Source: UBA3775 sp964625275
Lineage (GTDB): Bacteria; Bacillota; Clostridia; Lachnospirales; Lachnospiraceae
Reading direction: 5' to 3'
Length of the DNA stretch: 16,093 bases
Assembly: GCA_964625275.1 (NCBI GenBank)
Contig: CAZVBH010000049.1
Coordinates: forward strand, 1 to 16,093
In this document: in pieces, positions 6,838 through 13,226 of the stretch
Layout: each line of letters opens with the position of its first letter
Position numbering within the stretch: position 1 is the first letter of the stretch
Notes under the pieces: generated by a model
Seen by the model: only the letters and a program-made list of their open reading frames with translations
What the model was told of the DNA's origin: nothing
The model's database searches: none
Position numbers and translations under genes: made by a program

Positions 6838-8238
6838 TTACTTCTTCTGTTTTATATCCACTCTTAAAAATTGTTTACAAATTTCTTTGAAATTTAAAGG
6901 AATATAAGGATAAAGATAAGGTGTTCCTGCGACAGTTTCATTTGAAATAATGCAGATGAGTACAAAAGCAATTCCACCAAAAAATCCCCAGATTCCGAAT
7001 AAAGCTGTTGAAGTTAACAGAATAATTCTCATAAATTTAAGAGCATATCCAAGCTCAAAGCTGCTTTGAGAATAATTTGCTATCGTAACAAAAGCCATAT
7101 AAAGCATAATTTCCTGGTTGAACCAGCCGGAGCTGATAGCAAATTCGCCGACTACGATACCGGCAGTAACAGAAAGAGGCATACTTAAAGTATCCGGAGT
7201 ATTCAGACTTGCCAGCTTCAAGCCATCAATAGCAAATTCAAGAATGATAAATTGCAGCACAATAGGAATATTTACCGGCTCTGCAGGTAACGTAAAAACC
7301 AGCCATTCAGGCACAAACGCAGGATATTTACAAATGAGCAGATAAAGAGGTGTGATAAAAAGCGTGGCCAGGGTTATTATAAAGCGTGACAACCTTAGAT
7401 AGGTACCCGTTACAGGAGAAAAATAATAATCATCCGCATCCTCAATAATATCAAAAAGAGTTGTCGGAATAATCATGGCAGCAGGAGAGTTGTCTACCAT
7501 GACGGCAACACAGCCCTCGAGGAGTGAAGCAGCTGTAGTATCAGGTCTTTCTGAATATTTAAATTTAGGGAAAGGATTTATCCACCGTCCTTTATAAATA
7601 GCCTCTGCAAGACTTTCACAGCTCATGCAAAGAGAGTCAAGCCTTACATGCTCAAGTCTGTCTTTGACATTTTGTACGAATTTTTCATCAGCCCGACCTT
7701 TCATGTAGCAAAGAGAAACGTCAGTCATTGAACTGGTACCAATTTGAAGCAACTCGGCACAAAATTCACTGCTTCTGATTCGTCTGCGAATTAGAGCAAT
7801 ATTAAAAACCAGAGTTTCAACAAAACCATCACGTGAACCCCTCATAACCTTGTCTTTATCCGGCTCACTTACACCCCTACAAGGGAATTCACGACAGTCA
7901 ATTGCAATACCCTCTGCAAAACCATCAATCAAAATGGCTGTAAGACCAGAGAATACTAAAAGCTTAGTTTGTTCATAGGTTTTTAAAATAGTAACATCAC
8001 CATAAGGAATACATTTCTTACCGAGCTCATTCATATCGTTAGGAATTTCATCTTCTTTTAAAGCTATAAGATATTGCACAACTCGTTGCATTACACCGGC
8101 ATCAGTAAAACCATTTATTGTATATATGATAGCCGAACGGCCACCGATAATCAGTTCTCGTGCTATCATGTCAAAGCAATTATCAACAGAAAGAAGCTCT
8201 GTTAGAAATTCACATTTTTTTGTTAAATCAGCCTGCAT
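6838..8238 (-). CDS. spoVAF: Spore germination protein, GerA/SpoVAF family
   Basis: 466 residues from ATG 8238, chosen because GGAGAA lies 6 bases before it; a TTG at 8250 lies in the same frame but overlaps that site. The soluble N-terminal domain carries the SpoVAF-like signature EPDKDKVMRGSRDGFVE followed by NIALIRRRIR (about 125-155 here). The C-terminal half has about five membrane segments, starting near residue 285 after VDNSPAAMIIPTTLFD, another family hallmark. In B. subtilis SpoVAF (493 residues) forms a spore inner-membrane germinant-receptor-like subunit that assists germinosome function. Expression should be in the forespore, but no complete sigma-F/G promoter could be identified. 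It is not accompanied by spoVAA-AE or gerB/C genes here. It could instead be a GerAA homologue, but the signature favours SpoVAF. Confidence 0.85.
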   Translation of the reverse strand: MQADLTKKCEFLTELLSVDNCFDMIARELIIGGRSAIIYTINGFTDAGVMQRVVQYLIALKEDEIPNDMNELGKKCIPYGDVTILKTYEQTKLLVFSGLTAILIDGFAEGIAIDCREFPCRGVSEPDKDKVMRGSRDGFVETLVFNIALIRRRIRSSEFCAELLQIGTSSMTDVSLCYMKGRADEKFVQNVKDRLEHVRLDSLCMSCESLAEAIYKGRWINPFPKFKYSERPDTTAASLLEGCVAVMVDNSPAAMIIPTTLFDIIEDADDYYFSPVTGTYLRLSRFIITLATLFITPLYLLICKYPAFVPEWLVFTLPAEPVNIPIVLQFIILEFAIDGLKLASLNTPDTLSMPLSVTAGIVVGEFAISSGWFNQEIMLYMAFVTIANYSQSSFELGYALKFMRIILLTSTALFGIWGFFGGIAFVLICIISNETVAGTPYLYPYIPLNFKEICKQFLRVDIKQKK

Positions 8239-8287
8239 ACATTTCTCCAATTCTGAATCATATAATGTATTATTATTGCCAATATGA

Positions 8288-8316
8288 TTGACAAGAAAAC
8301 AAGTATTTTATATAAT
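8288..8316 (+). promoter_or_regulatory. Consensus sigma-A promoter of the CNNM/CBS transporter gene
   Basis: TTGACA (8288-8293), a 17-base spacer and TATAAT (8311-8316): both boxes are perfect and the spacing is optimal. The start should be near 8323, leaving a leader of about 125 nt. Confidence 0.9.
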
Positions 8317-8322
8317 CTAGGG

Positions 8323-8446
8323 TAATGTGCTTGCGTAAAGCGAATATCCGCTTTAATTTTGAAAGTCCCTACCTTTAAAGTAGGAGTCCCCTTCACTTAG
8401 TTGGGTGGATTATTGAAATATTATTAATTAGGAGTGTGAAAAAATA
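8323..8446 (+). promoter_or_regulatory. Structured 5' leader of the transporter gene, possible cis-regulatory RNA
   Basis: Two clear hairpins are present: TAAAGCG (8336-8342) with CGCTTTA (8349-8355), and CCTAC (8368-8372) with GTAGG (8380-8384). A weaker pairing of CCCC (8388-8391) with the GGG at 8403-8405 follows. The ribosome binding site AGGAG (8430-8434) is 12 bases from the ATG, longer than usual. The leader does not show the conserved cores of the Mg2+ M-box or the yybP-ykoY Mn2+ riboswitch as I know them. A regulatory role is inferred from its length and structure only. Confidence 0.4.
8336..8355 (+). repeat. Short relative of the dispersed hairpin repeat
   Basis: This hairpin shares AAAGCG and AATATCCGCTTT with copy A at 6768-6822 but lacks the bases between them and the 5' part of the element. 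Both arms pair perfectly over 7 bp. Common origin is plausible but rests on few bases. Confidence 0.4.
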
Positions 8447-9715
8447 ATGGACCCTGCCGTCCCGATTTTAATTGTCCTTGTGTTATTGTCGGCTTTCTTT
8501 TCTTCAGCCGAGACTTCCCTTACGTCAGTAAATAAAATAAAAATGAGAAATCTGGCTGATTCAGGTAAGAAATCTGCAAATCTTGTATTGAAGCTTACTG
8601 ATAATGTTTCCAAGATGCTGTCTGCTATTTTGATTGGAAATAATGTTGTAAATCTGAGTGCATCAGCTTTGGCAACAGTTATTGTTCAAAAGCATTTTGA
8701 AAATTTGCCAATAAGCCTTGCTACCGGTATTCTTACACTTGTGATTCTGATTTTTGGTGAAATTATACCTAAAAATGCAGCTTCACTTTACGCTGATACA
8801 ATCGCCATGGCCTATGCACCGATTATTTATGCACTGTGTATAATCCTCACCCCGGTAATTTTTATCTTAAATAAGGTATCCAGGGGATTTATGAAACTTT
8901 TACATATAAATCCGGACAGAAAAAATGCAGTTATAACCGAGGATGAACTTCTGACAGTAATAGATGTAAGTCACGAAGAGGGTGTAATTGAAAGTAAAGA
9001 ACGTGACATGATTGAAAATGTGGTTGATTTCGGAGACAGTCGTGCAAAGGATATCATGGTGCCACGAATTGATGTCGAGTTTGTTGAAGATACGTCTACT
9101 TATAAAGAAATTCAGGATAAGTTTATTGAAAGTAATTTTTCACGACTTCCGGTATTTCATGAGACAACTGATAATGTAATCGGAATTCTCTTTTTGAAGG
9201 ATTTCTTTAAATTTAACGAAACCCCCGAAGCCTTCGATATCAAGAAGGCAATAAGAAAGCCATATCTTACTTTTGAATATAAAAAGACCACAGATTTGTT
9301 AGCTGAAATGCGTCAGAAGAAAATCTCGATAAGTGTCGTGCTTGATGAATATGGTGCAACAGCAGGTGTTATCACAATTGAAGATTTACTTGAAGAAATA
9401 GTAGGTGAGCTTCGTGATGAATATGATTTTGACGAAACGGATCTTATAACCAAGATAAGTGAAAATGAATATTTAGTAGATGGCTCAGCAAAAATTGATG
9501 AGGTAAATGAAATAACCGGCCTTGAAATCAATGAAGATGAAATTGATTATGATTCAATAGCCGGCTATGTCATAAATTTATTAGAACGTATACCTGAAGA
9601 GAACGATTGGGTAACCGACAATAAGGCTAAATATGTCGTTAAAAAGGTAGACAGAAACAGAATTGAAAAGCTTACTATATTTACAGACTACAAGCCTGAA
9701 GAAATTGAAGCCTAA
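8447..9715 (+). CDS. CNNM-domain/CBS-pair transporter of the CorC/HlyC family
   Basis: 422 residues. An N-terminal CNNM (DUF21) membrane domain (about 1-150) shows the family marks SSAETSLTSV (19-28), GNNVVN (64-69) and FGEIIPKN (103-110). It is followed by a linker helix and a CBS pair (about 200-320, with KDIMVPRIDV at 201-210 and ISVVLDEYGATAGVITIEDLLEEIVGEL at 295-322, the latter giving only the span). A CorC_HlyC C-terminal domain (about 335-415) completes it. Relatives are cyclin-M-like Mg2+ (or Co2+) exporters regulated by ATP and Mg2+ binding to the CBS pair; hemolysin C naming is historical. It has a perfect sigma-A promoter and a structured leader. Its stop codon overlaps by 4 bases with that of the convergent gene. 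The ion specificity is inferred from the family. Confidence 0.92.
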   Translation: MDPAVPILIVLVLLSAFFSSAETSLTSVNKIKMRNLADSGKKSANLVLKLTDNVSKMLSAILIGNNVVNLSASALATVIVQKHFENLPISLATGILTLVILIFGEIIPKNAASLYADTIAMAYAPIIYALCIILTPVIFILNKVSRGFMKLLHINPDRKNAVITEDELLTVIDVSHEEGVIESKERDMIENVVDFGDSRAKDIMVPRIDVEFVEDTSTYKEIQDKFIESNFSRLPVFHETTDNVIGILFLKDFFKFNETPEAFDIKKAIRKPYLTFEYKKTTDLLAEMRQKKISISVVLDEYGATAGVITIEDLLEEIVGELRDEYDFDETDLITKISENEYLVDGSAKIDEVNEITGLEINEDEIDYDSIAGYVINLLERIPEENDWVTDNKAKYVVKKVDRNRIEKLTIFTDYKPEEIEA

Positions 9716-10086
9716 GCTCTTTTTCTACAACCTGTCAGACAGGAATTTGCGCAGTGACTTTTCTTGACAGGTTTAAACTTATCCTCAGTTGTCAAAATTT
9801 TAGTTGGTTCCTTTTCAACTGTAGCTTTAAAAATATTAGTAGGCTCATCTTTAACTGTAGCTTTAAAAATTTCATTAGATGCTTTATCTTTATATGAGTT
9901 TTTTGAAGCTTTTGAATTTTTATAATTTAAAAAGCTTGTATAAATAAAGACGGTACAAAGAATAACTGTAAAACTGATGACTGAGATTATAGCGCCGGTT
10001 CTGCCTGTAAACATAAGAAGTATAAGAGAACCTAAGATAAGATCAAGGAGTATTTCAGTGGTTTTGTTTTGAGTGGTTTCTTTCAT
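9712..10086 (-). CDS. Small repeat-containing membrane protein of unknown function
   Basis: 124 residues. Two adjacent hydrophobic helices (about 12-27 and 32-53) form a probable membrane hairpin. The polar, lysine-rich tail contains a 12-residue tandem repeat, EIFKATVKDEPT (72-83) and NIFKATVEKEPT (84-95), with a decayed third unit (KILTTEDKF). The end carries three evenly spaced cysteines, C112-x3-C116-x3-C120, then RKRA. At DNA level the repeat shows as two exact 18-base copies (9817-9834, 9853-9870) 36 bases apart, suggesting recent duplication. GGAGGT 8 bases before the ATG supports translation. It converges on the transporter gene with a 4-base overlap of the stop codons. I recognise no family. 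Confidence 0.72.
   Translation of the reverse strand: MKETTQNKTTEILLDLILGSLILLMFTGRTGAIISVISFTVILCTVFIYTSFLNYKNSKASKNSYKDKASNEIFKATVKDEPTNIFKATVEKEPTKILTTEDKFKPVKKSHCANSCLTGCRKRA
9817..9870 (-). repeat. Intragenic direct repeat, 36-base period
   Basis: The 18-base word AACTGTAGCTTTAAAAAT (+ strand) occurs exactly at 9817-9834 and 9853-9870. The period equals 12 codons and keeps the frame of the small membrane protein. Confidence 0.85.
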
Positions 10087-10102
10087 TTATTAGTACCTCC
10101 GA

Positions 10103-10131
10103 TTGCTTTAAGTTGTTTATGTGCTTATAAT
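10103..10131 (+). promoter_or_regulatory. Possible promoter of cdd
   Basis: TTGCTT (10103-10108), a 17-base spacer and a perfect TATAAT (10126-10131), divergent from the small membrane protein gene. Just downstream, GTACC (10144-10148) and GGTAC (10155-10159) form an inverted repeat that would lie in the early transcript and could be an operator or a short hairpin. Confidence 0.5.
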
Positions 10132-10210
10132 AAACTATTAAGTGTACCGATTTTGGTACTTTGGCGAAAATATGTTTGAAAAATAAAATAATTATTTTAG
10201 GAGGAGTTTT

Positions 10211-10696
10211 ATGGACGAAATTAAGAATTTAAAAACAGAAGAAGTAAAGCGTACTACCTACTCACTGCCAATTGAGTATGGTATAACTCCGGATATTCCT
10301 AATCTTGCTGATAAGCTGATGGAAATTGCAGATGAGGCAAGAAGCTTTTCTTATAGCCCTTATTCGAAATACAGTGTCGGAGCAGCCTTGCTTTGTAATG
10401 ATGGAAGTATTTATACCGGCTGCAACGTAGAAACAGCAGCATTTACTGGTGTATGCGCTGAAAGAAGTGCGATATTTAAGGCAATTAGTGAAGGAAAAAA
10501 AGAATATCTGGCAATTGCAGTTTCAGGAGGAACACACAATTCCAAGCCGGGATTTTGTTCGCCATGTGGCGTATGCAGACAGGTTATGGCCGAATTTTCA
10601 GGAAAGCAGGATTTAGCAGTAATTCTTAGAGATGAAAATAAAGAAGTGAAGACGATGCTTTTGAGTGACCTGCTTCCATATACATTTACACTATAG
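10211..10696 (+). CDS. cdd: Cytidine deaminase
   Basis: This salvage enzyme deaminates cytidine and deoxycytidine to uridine and deoxyuridine, and it is a zinc-dependent homotetramer in related bacteria. It has 161 residues. The active-site CAE (82-84) supplies zinc ligand C82 and catalytic E84, and PCGVCRQ (118-124) supplies zinc ligands C119 and C122. The N-terminal SPYSKYSVGAAL (49-60) and GCNVET (70-75) are standard substrate-binding parts. The ATG follows a perfect AGGAGG with a 6-base gap. Compared with the usual 130-140 residues there is an N-terminal extension of about 28 residues with no recognisable domain. No terminator is evident after the stop. Confidence 0.95.
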   Translation: MDEIKNLKTEEVKRTTYSLPIEYGITPDIPNLADKLMEIADEARSFSYSPYSKYSVGAALLCNDGSIYTGCNVETAAFTGVCAERSAIFKAISEGKKEYLAIAVSGGTHNSKPGFCSPCGVCRQVMAEFSGKQDLAVILRDENKEVKTMLLSDLLPYTFTL

Positions 10697-10780
10697 AAAG
10701 CAATTCTTGCAAATATTCCTCTGCTTATAGCAGTTATGGATTCTTCAAGTGTTGAAATATTTGTCACTAAAAGGAATTGT

Positions 10781-10870
10781 TGAAATATTGTAAAAACCTT
10801 TTTGAAATATTGTAAAAACCTTTTTAAAATACTTATAAAAACCTTTTTAAAATACTTGTAAAAAACTTTT
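10781..10870 (+). repeat. Four tandem A/T-tract repeats, 22-23 base period
   Basis: Units begin near 10781, 10803, 10825 and 10848. Each reads roughly TGAAATATTGTAAAAACCTTTT, with the last two diverged (AAAATACTTGTAAAAAACTT). The first two units are identical. A degenerate fifth unit merges into the -35 region of the tRNA promoter. Each unit carries an A5 tract and a T4-5 tract, and the period is about two helical turns, so the DNA is probably bent. There are no spacers, so it is not a CRISPR array. Confidence 0.85.
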
Positions 10871-10881
10871 TAAATTTCTTG

Positions 10882-10910
10882 TTGACAAATAGGCGCTTTA
10901 TGAATATAAT
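10882..10910 (+). promoter_or_regulatory. Consensus sigma-A promoter of tRNA-Met
   Basis: TTGACA (10882-10887), exactly 17 bases and TATAAT (10905-10910). It directly follows the A/T-tract repeats, which may act as an UP-like element. Confidence 0.93.
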
Positions 10911-10935
10911 AACCATTGTTCGCGTTAAGCGTCAT

Positions 10936-11009
10936 GGCGAAGTAGCTCAGTTGGCTAGAGCACACGGTTCATACCCGTGGTGTCGTGGGTTCAAATCCCT
11001 CCTTCGCTA
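10936..11009 (+). tRNA. tRNA-Met (anticodon CAT), elongator type
   Basis: 74 nt. The acceptor arm GGCGAAG pairs with CTTCGCT (G1-T72 wobble) and ends with discriminator A73. The D arm is AGCTC..GAGC, the anticodon arm CACGG-TTCATAC-CCGTG has CAT at 10970-10972, and the T arm GTGGG-TTCAAAT-CCCTC contains TTCAAAT. CCA is not encoded. The pattern, including the G1-U72 pair, fits Firmicutes elongator tRNA-Met rather than initiator tRNA (no three G-C pairs at the base of the anticodon stem) or a tRNA-Ile2 precursor. It is a single-gene unit. Confidence 0.95.
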
Positions 11010-11016
11010 TTGTTTG

Positions 11017-11044
11017 GGCACTGTATTTTTACAGTGCCTTTTTT
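11017..11044 (+). terminator. Rho-independent terminator of tRNA-Met
   Basis: GGCACTGTA (11017-11025) pairs perfectly with TACAGTGCC (11030-11038) over a TTTT loop, followed by six T. Confidence 0.95.
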
Positions 11045-11202
11045 GTTAGGGCATGGTTCTATTCTACATCGAAGAGTTTTCGTTATGTCTCAGTAAAATT
11101 TTGTCTTGCCAGCTTTTCTAAAATCGTGTAATCTCACTTCTTTCAATCCCTATTACATTCGTAGATTTTTTGAAAAATGTCAGTAAATAATAAGAGTAAA
11201 AT
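11045..11202. other. Intergenic DNA between tRNA-Met terminator and pheA, nothing recognised
   Basis: The tRNA-pheA gap is about 300 bases. This part is AT-rich and contains only a 22-codon frame (ATG 11053) without a proper ribosome binding site. I looked for a T-box specifier loop and its AGGGTGG antiterminator motif, which might be expected before an amino acid gene, and found neither. Confidence 0.6.
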
Positions 11203-11205
11203 TAG

Positions 11206-11251
11206 ATATCAATATCAAAAAATCAAATATCAATAATACGAAAAATCAATA
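11206..11251 (+). repeat. ATATCAATA-type direct repeats upstream of the pheA promoter
   Basis: ATATCAATA occurs at 11206-11214 and 11227-11235, and AAATCAATA at 11243-11251. The first two are 21 bases apart (two helical turns). The third ends 4 bases before the -35 box. They could be binding sites for a regulator or simply curved AT-rich DNA. Confidence 0.5.
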
Positions 11252-11255
11252 TTAC

Positions 11256-11284
11256 TTGCTAAAACCTTTGAAATGTATTATAAC
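11256..11284 (+). promoter_or_regulatory. Probable sigma-A promoter of pheA
   Basis: TTGCTA (11256-11261), a 17-base spacer and TATAAC (11279-11284). The start should be near 11291 with a short leader of about 25 nt, which leaves no room for an attenuator. Confidence 0.72.
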
Positions 11285-11315
11285 TATTAGTAGTATGCAA
11301 TTATGGAGGAAAAGT

Positions 11316-12464
11316 ATGATTGATATACAAGACAGCAGAAAGAAAATAGATGAAATAGACAATCAGCTTATTGATTTGTTTAAGGAAAGAATGTCCGTTG
11401 CAAAGGATATTGCAGAATACAAGAAAATAAACAATATGAATACGCTCGACGAGAGTAGAGAGAGAAAGCTTCTGGCAAGAATCAGTGAGCTTGCAGGTGA
11501 TGAATTCAGTAGCTATTCAAGAGTATTGTATTCAATGATAATGGAAATCAGCAAGTCCTATCAGCATGATGTTATTTATCCAACCTCAGAGCTTGTAGAC
11601 AGTGTGACAAATTCGCTTGAGGAGACCTCTTTGCTCTTCCCTCAGCTTGCAACAGTAGCTTGCCAGGGCGTTGAAGGTGCTTATAGCCAGATAGCAGCAA
11701 CTAAGTTCTTTAAAGTGCCTGCAATAACCTATTTTGAAAATTTTGAAAATGTTTTCCAGGCAGTAGAAGAAGGAACCTGCAAATATGGTGTACTTCCAAT
11801 AGAAAATTCAACAGCCGGTTCAGTAAAGACTACTTATGACCTGATGGCAAAGTATGACTTCTTTATTGTAAAGAGCTTAAGACTGAAAATTGATCATAAC
11901 CTCCTTGCAAAGAAAGGAACCAAAAAGTCTGAAATTAAAGAAATCTTTTCTCATGAGCAGGCAATAAGCCAGTGTGACAGCTATCTCAAAAGAGAATTTC
12001 CTCATGCAAAGCTCACGATTGTAAAGAATACAGCAATGGCTGCAAAAATGGTTTCAGAATCTGAACGCAGAGATGTAGCAGCTCTTTCAAGTCGTTCATG
12101 CGCAAGCCTTTATAATCTAGATGCAGTTGAAAAGTGCGTACAGGATAATGGCAACAATTTTACTCGTTTTATCTGCTTTACAAAAAATCTCGAGATTTAT
12201 CCTGGGGCTGATAGAACATCAGTAATGATGGTAGTAGATCATAAGCCGGGTGCACTTTATAAAGTTATGAGTAAATTTTATGCACTTGGAATTAATCTTC
12301 TAAAAATTGAATCAAGACCAATACCTGACAGAAATTTTGAATTTTTGTTCTACTTTGATTTGGAAGCAAGTGTATATTCACCTGAATTTTTAACCCTTTT
12401 ATCGGAGCTTGAACATCAGGGTGAGGAATTTAAGTATATGGGTACATATTCAGAAATGGTCTAA
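11316..12464 (+). CDS. pheA: Bifunctional chorismate mutase / prephenate dehydratase (P-protein)
   Basis: It converts chorismate to prephenate and then to phenylpyruvate, the committed branch to phenylalanine. It has 382 residues from ATG 11316, which has GGAGGA 5 bases upstream. A longer frame starting at 11256 coincides with the -35 box and is rejected. Chorismate mutase occupies about 1-88 (AroQ helix pattern with R8, R25, K36, E49). Prephenate dehydratase occupies about 110-290, with ACQGVEGAYS (115-124), LPIENSTAGS (160-169), FSHEQAI (211-217) and the catalytic TRF motif (283-285). An ACT domain occupies about 298-378, with GALYKV (312-317) and ESRP (332-335), the residues that bind phenylalanine. 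Feedback inhibition by phenylalanine is therefore expected. It is apparently transcribed alone. Confidence 0.96.
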   Translation: MIDIQDSRKKIDEIDNQLIDLFKERMSVAKDIAEYKKINNMNTLDESRERKLLARISELAGDEFSSYSRVLYSMIMEISKSYQHDVIYPTSELVDSVTNSLEETSLLFPQLATVACQGVEGAYSQIAATKFFKVPAITYFENFENVFQAVEEGTCKYGVLPIENSTAGSVKTTYDLMAKYDFFIVKSLRLKIDHNLLAKKGTKKSEIKEIFSHEQAISQCDSYLKREFPHAKLTIVKNTAMAAKMVSESERRDVAALSSRSCASLYNLDAVEKCVQDNGNNFTRFICFTKNLEIYPGADRTSVMMVVDHKPGALYKVMSKFYALGINLLKIESRPIPDRNFEFLFYFDLEASVYSPEFLTLLSELEHQGEEFKYMGTYSEMV

Positions 12465-12492
12465 CCAATCTGAAAAGCTTTAGCTGTTAATG

Positions 12493-12546
12493 GTACTCTT
12501 ATTTTAGTAGTGGATTTTTCATTATCGGTAAGAGGAAGTACTCTTA
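12493..12546 (+). promoter_or_regulatory. Competing inverted repeats between pheA and ispF
   Basis: GTACTCTTA occurs at 12493-12501 and again at 12538-12546. TAAGAG (12529-12534) can pair with either CTCTTA, giving two mutually exclusive hairpins. No T-run follows either, so this is not a plain terminator. A regulatory role is speculative. Confidence 0.3.
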
Positions 12547-12579
12547 AATATCAGCTATAAAGAGAAATTAAACTTGATG

Positions 12580-12610
12580 AGCAGAAAGCATAAAAGCTTG
12601 CAATTCTGCT
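12580..12610 (+). promoter_or_regulatory. Hairpin just upstream of the ispF ribosome binding site
   Basis: AGCAGAA (12580-12586) pairs perfectly with TTCTGCT (12604-12610), with a short inner AGC/GCT pairing. It sits about 25 bases before the ispF ATG. No clear promoter was found in this 170-base gap; the best -10-like word is TATAAA near 12556, without a good -35. Confidence 0.35.
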
Positions 12611-12634
12611 TGTAAAAGAAAGAGGAAAAAATAA

Positions 12635-13180
12635 ATGAGAGTAGGAATGGGATATGATGTTCATCGCCTGGTACCTGACAGAGATTTGATTATCGGCGGT
12701 GTAAAAATAGATTATGAGCTTGGACTTCTGGGACATTCTGATGCAGATGTGCTGCTCCATGCAATTATGGATGCACTTTTAGGAGCATGTGCCTTAGGAG
12801 ACATTGGAAAACACTTCCCGGATAATGATCCGACTTACAAAGGAGCAGATTCCTTGAAGCTTTTGGAACGTGTTGGTGAAATTCTTAGTGAAAATCTCTA
12901 TGTCATTGGAAATATTGATGCTACTATTATTGCTCAAAAGCCTAAGATGGCACCTCACATTCAGCAGATGCGTGAAAATATCGCAAGAGCTTTAAAAATT
13001 GAGACTGACCAGGTAAGTGTAAAGGCAACTACTGAAGAAGGACTTGGATTTACAGGTCAGCTTGAAGGAATTTCATCGCAGGCAATATGCATGGTTCAGG
13101 AAATGAAGGATGGTATAGTATCAAATCCTATACCTGCCTGTGGAGGCTGTAGTGGTTGTGGAGTTAACACTGCATTATAG
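12635..13180 (+). CDS. ispF: 2-C-methyl-D-erythritol 2,4-cyclodiphosphate synthase
   Basis: The fifth enzyme of the MEP pathway for isoprenoid precursors; it cyclises CDP-methylerythritol 2-phosphate and releases CMP, as a homotrimer with an active-site Zn2+. It has 181 residues. MRVGMGYDVHRL gives ligands D8 and H10, and HSDADVLLHAIMDALLGA (34-51) contains ligand H42. GDIGKHFPD (55-63) and KATTEEGLGFTG (130-141) are standard. The conserved domain ends near residue 157. A tail of about 24 residues follows, with C169-x2-C172-x2-C175 in ACGGCSGCG, which is unusual because IspF is normally about 156-160 residues. An AAAGAGG site precedes the ATG. It probably leads the operon with the hydrolase, cysS and mrnC. 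No ispD is adjacent in the window. Confidence 0.95.
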   Translation: MRVGMGYDVHRLVPDRDLIIGGVKIDYELGLLGHSDADVLLHAIMDALLGACALGDIGKHFPDNDPTYKGADSLKLLERVGEILSENLYVIGNIDATIIAQKPKMAPHIQQMRENIARALKIETDQVSVKATTEEGLGFTGQLEGISSQAICMVQEMKDGIVSNPIPACGGCSGCGVNTAL

Positions 13181-13226
13181 TCAGCTTTAAAAAGCTAACT
13201 GTTAATAAAAGGAAAGAAGTATTAAA

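Noticed and set aside
8261..8267. Sigma-G-like -10 (CATTATA on the minus strand) before spoVAF
   Set aside because: The -10 word fits the forespore consensus, but no matching -35 word exists at 16-18 bases, and the same bases read TATAAT on the plus strand.
8361..8411. Right end of an IS200/IS605-type element
   Set aside because: The CCTAC/GTAGG hairpin and following CCCC loosely recall such ends, but no transposase, TnpB or opposite end is present. The hairpin is too short to argue from.
10411..10767. 118-residue minus-strand frame across cdd
   Set aside because: It lies opposite a clearly conserved cytidine deaminase and its translation shows no recognisable features.
10781..10870. Possible CRISPR array
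   Set aside because: The units are directly adjacent with no unique spacers, and no cas genes are present.
11045..11315. T-box or Phe leader peptide before pheA
   Set aside because: There is no AGGGTGG antiterminator motif. The 22-codon frame at 11053 has only scattered Phe codons and lacks a properly spaced ribosome binding site, and the pheA promoter lies downstream of it.
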